DNA from: Opisthorchis felineus | Taxonomy: Eukaryota > Platyhelminthes > Trematoda > Opisthorchiida > Opisthorchiidae | Assembly: GCA_004794785.1 (NCBI GenBank) | Contig: SJOL01006411.1 | Span: 537,626 to 601,625 of the forward strand | DNA length: 64,000 bases | Direction of reading: 5' to 3' | Shown here: positions 58,766 to 64,000 of the stretch, in pieces | Position numbering within the stretch: position 1 is the stretch's first letter | Layout: each line of letters starts with the position of its first letter | The notes under the pieces: model-generated | Told to the model about the DNA's origin: nothing | Databases searched by the model: none | What the model saw: the letters and a program-made list of their open reading frames with translations, nothing else | Made by a program: the position numbers and the translations under genes

Positions 58766-60828
58766 TAAAGAATCTTTTTTATGTTCTTCACAAAACAAGC
58801 GTTCTGGTTTTGTTCTAAGCATTTTAGAAAAAACGCCCATTGAATTCACGGATTGGCATTCTAGAAGGGGATAACACTCGAGGGGATAGTGGATTTAGCA
58901 AATTACATCAGACAATAAATGCAGAGGGTAGGGAAGGTCATTCGCATGCTGTATTCCAATCCTAATTCGGAGGATTCAAGGAGCATTCCAGATGATTTTC
59001 CGCCGAAATACTTCGCTTCCTCACAACCGCGTAAGTCATCATAAGTTCAACGAAATCATTTAGATTTCGCTTCGTCAAATAGTTAGTGCAACCATTGACT
59101 CCTTGAACCTTATCGGAGTAATACCGTGTGCACGTTTTAACAATGCATATGGAAAGCCAGTTAACAGGAAGTAAGGGTCGATTGTATTTCGTACCACAGA
59201 ATAGGTGGTTGGACCAGGTTAACATTCACTCATCTCGTTGCTGATCACGATCGCCAGTAACATAACACGCGGAAGGATGTTCCATACGTTGACCTCAGAC
59301 GCTTCTTTGCTTTTGAAGAAAGGAGATTACCCTAAAGGGGGCCTCAGCATGTGCCCGCTCCAAATCATAGTATAGTGATGAACACAAAGCTTCTAAACTG
59401 GTCTCTCAAGTGTTCTGTTGTCGGATACATTTCAAGCAGAAAAGCCTGAGAATGGCAAAGTTACCCACAACTGGTTTGACCACCTAGTTGTGCCCAACTG
59501 TTTGATAGCACTCACAATGTCTTGAGGAGAAGCTCAACTGCTTGGTTTCAAACAGAGTCATCAACGTTTCCATTCTGCATACTCATAAAGAGACAAAAGA
59601 TGGCTCTTCAGGTTGTACAGCTTCACACTACGGGTTTGCGAAAATATGCAAACTTAAGGTGTTAAACGAATCCAGTTTACTTTGAGGACCTACGCAGTGC
59701 AGTGGTTCCACCATTTGAGACATTCGTCATTCTTGTTAAATTTTTTTCGGAAAAGCAACACCTGTTGGGGTTATTTGCGCGGGAATCTTAGGGTTAGAAG
59801 GTCGGGCAGGAAAAAGGTCGCGGCAACTGGCGTTAACCGGTATTGAGAAAATCGGGATGACAAGGGACCCAGAAGAAAGGAAACGAGTGCCCCTTGTAAG
59901 TCACGCGAGAAAAAATTGTGGGTGAAGTACGTTTCAACGGGAGGTACCATCCTATCCCTAAGCTAGAGCACGGGTCCCGAAAAAAAGCGTCAGCTCGGTA
60001 GTCCGGAAGTACTGCTGTTCGAGGACTTCAGTTCGAGCGTCATTTCCGTGGATAATACTGACCACAAAAACGGCTCTTTGATCCCAGTTTGTAAAATAGT
60101 CTTTGTGGAGAACTATACGAAGTGAACACTATAGGGCCTAAAGATGAGGGAGAAGAAACTTAACAAAGGATCCTGACTGTGATGCCAACTTCCGGTATCG
60201 GAGACTCACTTTGTCAACGACTGAAGACATTCATAGACATGAATTCACACATTAAGCTTCGCCGTTGTAGTCATTCGCCAATTCTTTATAATTAACTCAC
60301 TACTATATCATCTATGTCTCTTAGGCTTTAACCCTCCTTTAACCTTCAAATCCCTACATATCTTATCCTGGACAGCTATATGCTATTGCGACCCGAACCA
60401 TAATACAATCCTGCAGGTTCACGGTTAAAACAGCACAACTGGACTGAACTAGTATGTTCGTAGTGGTCCATCTGACAACCTGGCCCTGGTCACCTATGTT
60501 AGGACGCCAAACAGTTACTATTCCGAATCCTAACCAGAACTTCAAGTCATTCCTGTACCCAAGAAGCCCTTGGACCGGTTCAAGACCTGTTCGCACAATT
60601 GTAACAGGTCATCGGTTTGGGATTCATTATCTTGGTCAGTCGGTGGACAGTGTAAACGGTGTTTCAGCCGTGGAATCAGAGCTCTTCAAGAAAACTGAGC
60701 AGAACTGAGCAACAGTAAATTGCCTAGATTTACAACCTAGCACACGTTTGCGTTCAAGTGGTCAATCTTAAGGTTAAATGGTTTTTAGCATACCAAATAG
60801 GCTTTTGTGAAAAGCGAACGATACTCAC
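58766..60828. other. ZYG11 intron sequence upstream of exon 5
   Basis: No exon or repeat recognised. Rich in short A/T tracts. Confidence 0.45.
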
Positions 60829-60969
60829 CTGCAGCAAATCTGGCTTTAGCGTTTCTCTGTTGCTCGTTGCTTCAAAGATGCTGTGCAATGCGTTTTGGAG
60901 ATAGATGGCACGATCTTTGTTCCGGGTCAATGTGTTCAAAAGAAGTTGATCACCGCGGTCACCCAGCAT
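60829..60969 (-). CDS. ZYG11: ZYG11 exon 4
   Basis: A 141-nt, phase 0-0 exon. The acceptor TTTTCCTCGTCTGCCAG and donor CTGCAG|GTGAGT are both strong. The peptide starts MLGDRGDQLLLNTLTRNKDR and ends with ATSNRETLKPDLLQ. It corresponds to the helix bundle that links the LRR and ARM regions in ZYG11, including A-L-H-x-I-F. The internal ATG at the exon start is not the gene's start codon. Confidence 0.93.
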
Positions 60970-61485
60970 CTGGCAGACGAGGAAAAGCAACACCCGTGGC
61001 AATAAAGGTACATGCCAACGTAGGGGCCAGATACGATTTATAACACATGCTTTCTGGGATCACCTTAAAAGTGCGTAAACAGGAAAGAGGAGGATACTGC
61101 CGGCCTGCCTACATACTTGACGGGCTACAATCTCCGGCAATATCAACCGTGTATGTGATGGAAGAGAAGTTCATCGCCAATGACATTAATCCACATAAAC
61201 GGGCACACATGCAGCAAAGTAACTCAAATAGGACCGTCCCCCAATTGTGTTAGCAGCAATACTGACTCCCATCTCATAAAGATGAGTGAAAAACGATTCA
61301 CTGTAAAGGATGCTTAGAATTACTTTGAAGACCACATGGTGACTTGGTCAGATGGTTTGACTGTTTGTGGGTAATCACACCCGAATTTCATTCTGCATGT
61401 CAATCCGATCTATGGTGAAAAGCCAAGGACTGTCAGCTGCTATACTCTTTTCTGGAGGAGTATCAGTGATACGCATTTCACTAAC
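60970..61485. other. ZYG11 intron (516 bp)
   Basis: No feature recognised. Confidence 0.8.
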
Positions 61486-61651
61486 CTTCCGATTATTGGT
61501 TGGACACAACCATCGGTGGGTAGTCAGTAGTGTGACTAAACAGGATCCATCAATCATGCAGCCCACGTCACGCGGCCTGGTCTTGATTGTCTCCTCAAGC
61601 GATATCTTCTCAGGTAGAAGACCCAGGTGACTTGTTATGGGTTTATCACCT
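61486..61651 (-). CDS. ZYG11: ZYG11 exon 3
   Basis: A 166-nt exon. Entry completes the split arginine codon left by exon 2 and exit is phase 0. The acceptor is GCTTACAAAATAG and the donor CGGAAG|GTTAGT. It encodes GDKPITSHLGLLPEKISLEE, TIKTRPRDVG and LVTLLTTHRWLC. The H/F-x-G-L-L pattern matches the end of the LRR domain in the family. The rest is variable linker, so this exon is less conserved than its neighbours. Confidence 0.82.
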
Positions 61652-62377
61652 CTATTTTGTAAGCAGGAAAAGTCGGACCGTTTACCTCGGGTCAAAGATG
61701 CATGGACGGCTGCTAGCCGAATTACACTCCTCCCGTGAGTCCGAATAGGACCAAACTTTTCGAGAACTAGAAATGCCCTCATTACGTCGCGCTCCAGTCA
61801 AAAGAAACGATAAAGTTAAGCTGATTCCCGGATACCAATATCGACTCACCCAACTGAGTTCGGATGGAGCTGGGATACGGAGCTGATTATCTTCCAGTGC
61901 TGGGGGACACTCATTTAAGTTAGAAAACCGCACATGAACACTACTAGGTAAACCCAACGAAAAGATGATGACCCAGACACTGATTGTAGCAGACTTCCTC
62001 CAAAATAAACAAACGACCTCATGCAAAATGCCGGGTAATCATAAGGCTTTGACGACTAGTCGAAACAAATTTGAGGGCGCTACTGGAGGAGAAAAGGCGC
62101 AAGAAAATGTTGCAAACATACATATAGTGCTCATAAGGTGGACGAAGGCTCTGGACAGCCCCCTGCCGCTTTTGCCCTTCCTAGAACTTATAAGATAGGC
62201 CTAGCCAACTTACTATTATATCTGGATACTTCAGGGACAGTCTATGGATCCCCTCCAACTCGTGTTCGTGACTAGATAGCCAAGAAGCGAATCCGGCAAA
62301 TGCCAGATTTGGATGGTTTTTGATCAACAACCTAAAACAGGTACACTAGTCAGGAAAAGTGAGGAAAGAATACTCAC
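61652..62377. other. ZYG11 intron (726 bp)
   Basis: No feature recognised. Confidence 0.8.
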
Positions 62378-63224
62378 CTGGCATCTTCCAGCTTCAATCC
62401 GAATTGGTTCCCAGAAAGATCAATGCTAACCAGACAGGGCAGAATGTCGGCAGAGCACAAGATGTCAACAGCATCCAAGCGGGAACCAGACGGTCTGGGT
62501 TTATCAGACACATCCAGGGTACGCAGTTGGTGCAGTTGTACTACCACCGATAACAAATTCTCTACATCCTCCTTCTGCTCCAATTCCAGACGATGCATAA
62601 TCAGACCAGTCAATCGATCACGCATGGAAAGGAGAGGTGAAACATCGGAAACAGAGGTACGCGAAATATTCAGAAACTGCACGTTAGGGAGATCGTCAGC
62701 GACAATTTGTAAATCAGTCGTTGAGAATTCCGTTCGACTGACATTGAGCAGCTGTAAATTCTTGAATCTCCCCAGCGGAAAAAATATGGGGATATTCATG
62801 CCAGTGAGAATTGAAATGCCAGTTACATTCAAACTGGTCAGATTGCGTAGAGTCCATTCGCCAAGACAACCGAGAACACTGTTCAGGTTTACATTAGGAA
62901 GGTTGACAACCGAAAGATTGGAAAGACGAAAATCTCTAAGAGCACGTAAAGCCTCTGCGCTCACATTTGTCTCTTTTATCGTCGGTGATATCAGATTAAG
63001 ATACTCAGCAGAAAAAAGAGACATTCGCTCATCATCCAAAGCATTTCGTTTGCACAGTTGTAGTAGTATTTTCTGTGCAGGGCGAGGGGTAATGTGGAAT
63101 TCGGGGTAGGGAAATTTCCATTTTCGCCTAGTTTTTGGTCCACTTAGATCCAAGTAGGTGAGATCACTCAAATTCTTGCATATGTATCGCACACAAATGT
63201 CCTCCAACGCGGGCAGTGTGTCCT
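62378..63224 (-). CDS. ZYG11: ZYG11 exon 2: BC box and leucine-rich repeats
   Basis: An 847-nt exon encoding most of the N-terminal half. It begins KDTLPALEDICVRYICKN, which contains an Elongin-BC-binding BC box: A-L-x-x-x-C-x-x-x-I. Leucine-rich repeats follow: LRNLTSLNVTG, FKNLQLLNVSRTEFSTTDLQ, LPNVQFLNISRTSVSDVSPL, LHQLRTLDVSD and LPCLVSIDLSGNQFG. The BC box and adjacent CUL2-facing segment attach the receptor to the ligase in this family, while the LRRs support substrate binding. Donor GCCAG|GTGAGT, exit phase 2. The acceptor is ACTCATCAACAG. Confidence 0.95.
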
Positions 63225-63329
63225 CTGTTGATGAGTTGAAAAAGCATGTGAGAAAAGAAAGCAATTTTCCATACTCCTCAAACAAAACATTGACAAGAAG
63301 GCCTAGGAAAGAAGGAAAGACCCACTCAC

Positions 63330-63351
63330 TTTTATCTCCACAAGAGGCCAT
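63330..63351 (-). CDS. ZYG11: ZYG11 exon 1 with start codon
   Basis: A 22-nt coding exon (MASCGDK plus one base) ending at a strong donor AAAA|GTGAGT. It is followed by a 105-nt intron whose acceptor gives the in-frame junction MASCGDK-KDTLPALE. The intron contains no in-frame stop, so an unspliced reading continues straight through and yields a false 35-residue insertion. The short N-terminus before the BC box agrees with the brief N-termini of other ZYG11 proteins. I see no better upstream ATG in frame. Confidence 0.8.
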
Positions 63352-63762
63352 TCAAGTGAGGAAATAACCAACAGATTGCTTTGTAGTTTAACGAAGCAGA
63401 GCCACTGGGGGCCGCCAATTCCTCTAAACCAGACCAATAACAGTCCTGAAAAATAGAATCAAAATGGGTATAAAGCAAGCATGATACTGGCCATCACCGT
63501 CAGTATGGTTTCCGACTGACAGCAGGACTCCGTAAACTACTAACTAAAAATACCCTTCAGGGTGGATCGGTATAAACTGAAAATCAACCTCTCCATGTAT
63601 ACTTGACTGCAAGCAAACTCGGGGAAGCTGCTATCTTGTTACTGCACCGCTGCTTTGAAGATGGATGCTGAACTGTGCTTCGCTTGCGCGGACTTTAGCG
63701 TTCAAGAGATTTTGCAGACACATTCACTGTATCCACAGACGGTTCCACGATGTTGGTGGGGC
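63352..63762. other. Upstream flank of ZYG11
   Basis: 5' flank or 5'UTR of ZYG11. No TATA-like box or clear splice acceptor immediately before the ATG. Confidence 0.45.
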
Positions 63763-63930
63763 GAGATGGCTCAGTGGTTAGAGCGCGAATTTACTAACCG
63801 GAAGGTCCGTGGTTCGAACCCGACCCCTGCCTCTCGACTCCCCCTGTGTAGACTTGGCCAACCTGGCAGTATCCCAGCCCTCGTGCTAGTTGCATGGCAG
63901 TTAGGCACCGAAAGGGACAGCTGAAACCAC
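63763..63930 (+). mobile_element. tRNA-derived SINE, best-preserved copy
   Basis: The A box TGGCTCAGTGG (63767-63777) and perfect B box GGTTCGAACCC (63811-63821) are 33 bp apart, typical of a pol III promoter. The body TTGGCCAACCTGGCAGTATC and CCCTCGTGCTAGTTGCATGG follow. Chance translation gives MAQWLEREFTN and VRGSNPTPASRLPLCRLGQP, a run I recall as a frequent artefact in liver-fluke protein sets. It lies about 400 bp upstream of the ZYG11 start codon, on the opposite strand. Confidence 0.9.
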
Positions 63931-64000
63931 GACATTGGAGTACCTGAAACCGAGCGATTTCACTCATTTTCAAGGATGGATCTTCAGAAAAAGTATATCT

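Larger units (their letters stand above)
30838..63351 (-). other. ZYG11: ZYG11-family gene locus
   Basis: Exons on the minus strand reconstruct a leucine-rich-repeat plus armadillo-like protein of the ZYG11 family. ZYG11 proteins are substrate receptors of CUL2-Elongin B/C ubiquitin ligases. The vertebrate members recognise N-terminal glycine degrons through the ARM region, and C. elegans ZYG-11 acts in meiosis and early polarity. Reconstructed introns are 105, 726, 516, about 12660, 967, 601, about 12600 (hiding a missing exon), 2003 and 83 nt. About 602 residues come from the first seven exons and roughly 95 from the next two, close to the size of other family members. Confidence 0.93.

Noticed and set aside
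62423..63109. 228-codon + strand open frame opposite ZYG11 exon 2
   Set aside because: It is the antisense shadow of the conserved LRR exon and has no domain of its own.
63763..63930. A genuine tRNA gene
   Set aside because: A and B boxes are present, but no acceptor stem or anticodon arm folds properly, and copies recur with the same non-tRNA body.
1..64000. CRISPR arrays, bacterial operons or phage genes
   Set aside because: No regularly spaced direct repeats and no long intronless genes with ribosome-binding sites. The window is clearly eukaryotic.

Overview
This window is eukaryotic and almost certainly from a parasitic flatworm (trematode). The evidence is spliced protein-coding genes with many GT..AG introns (several only 41-47 nt long), tRNA-derived SINEs, and degraded CR1-like, BEL/Pao and Penelope-like (PLE) retroelements, some carrying hammerhead-ribozyme motifs. 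Chance translations of the SINE resemble those I remember from opisthorchiid liver flukes (Clonorchis/Opisthorchis). The family placement is therefore an inference from memory, not a search result.

Layout. (1) About 1-11.5 kb: repeats, plus four exon-like segments on the + strand that could belong to one unrecognised multi-exon gene (3.2, 9.5, 10.1 and 11.2 kb). (2) About 14.3-23.74 kb, minus strand: TTC4, a tetratricopeptide HSP90/HSP70 co-chaperone. Its five 5' exons are packed into 790 bp with four micro-introns. An 8.5-kb intron holding a BEL/Pao remnant and PLE debris separates them from a C-terminal-domain exon. A small + strand candidate gene begins at the same CATG as TTC4. (3) About 27.8-29.2 kb: coding-like, strand-ambiguous sequence (Cys/Lys-rich + strand frames against a Ser/Thr-rich minus-strand exon). 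(4) About 30.8-63.35 kb, minus strand: a ZYG11-family gene, the substrate receptor of a CUL2-Elongin ubiquitin ligase. I reconstructed ten exons with consistent reading phase plus a frame-disturbed final exon. One exon of roughly 110 nt was not found. Its two largest introns (about 12.7 and 12.6 kb) are filled with transposon remnants, including an antisense PLE with a GIY-YIG domain (38.5-39.4 kb) and an apparently intact hammerhead ribozyme (58.67-58.73 kb).

Both recognised genes are proteostasis factors (co-chaperone and ubiquitin-ligase receptor) transcribed in the same direction. I see no reason to call this an operon. The most unusual features are the intact hammerhead beside a perfect 20-bp inverted repeat, four decayed relatives of that unit, the splice acceptor just upstream of the TTC4 ATG (possible spliced-leader site) and the overlapping divergent start codons. 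All splice sites were placed by eye from homology, phase and GT/AG signals. No transcript evidence was available.
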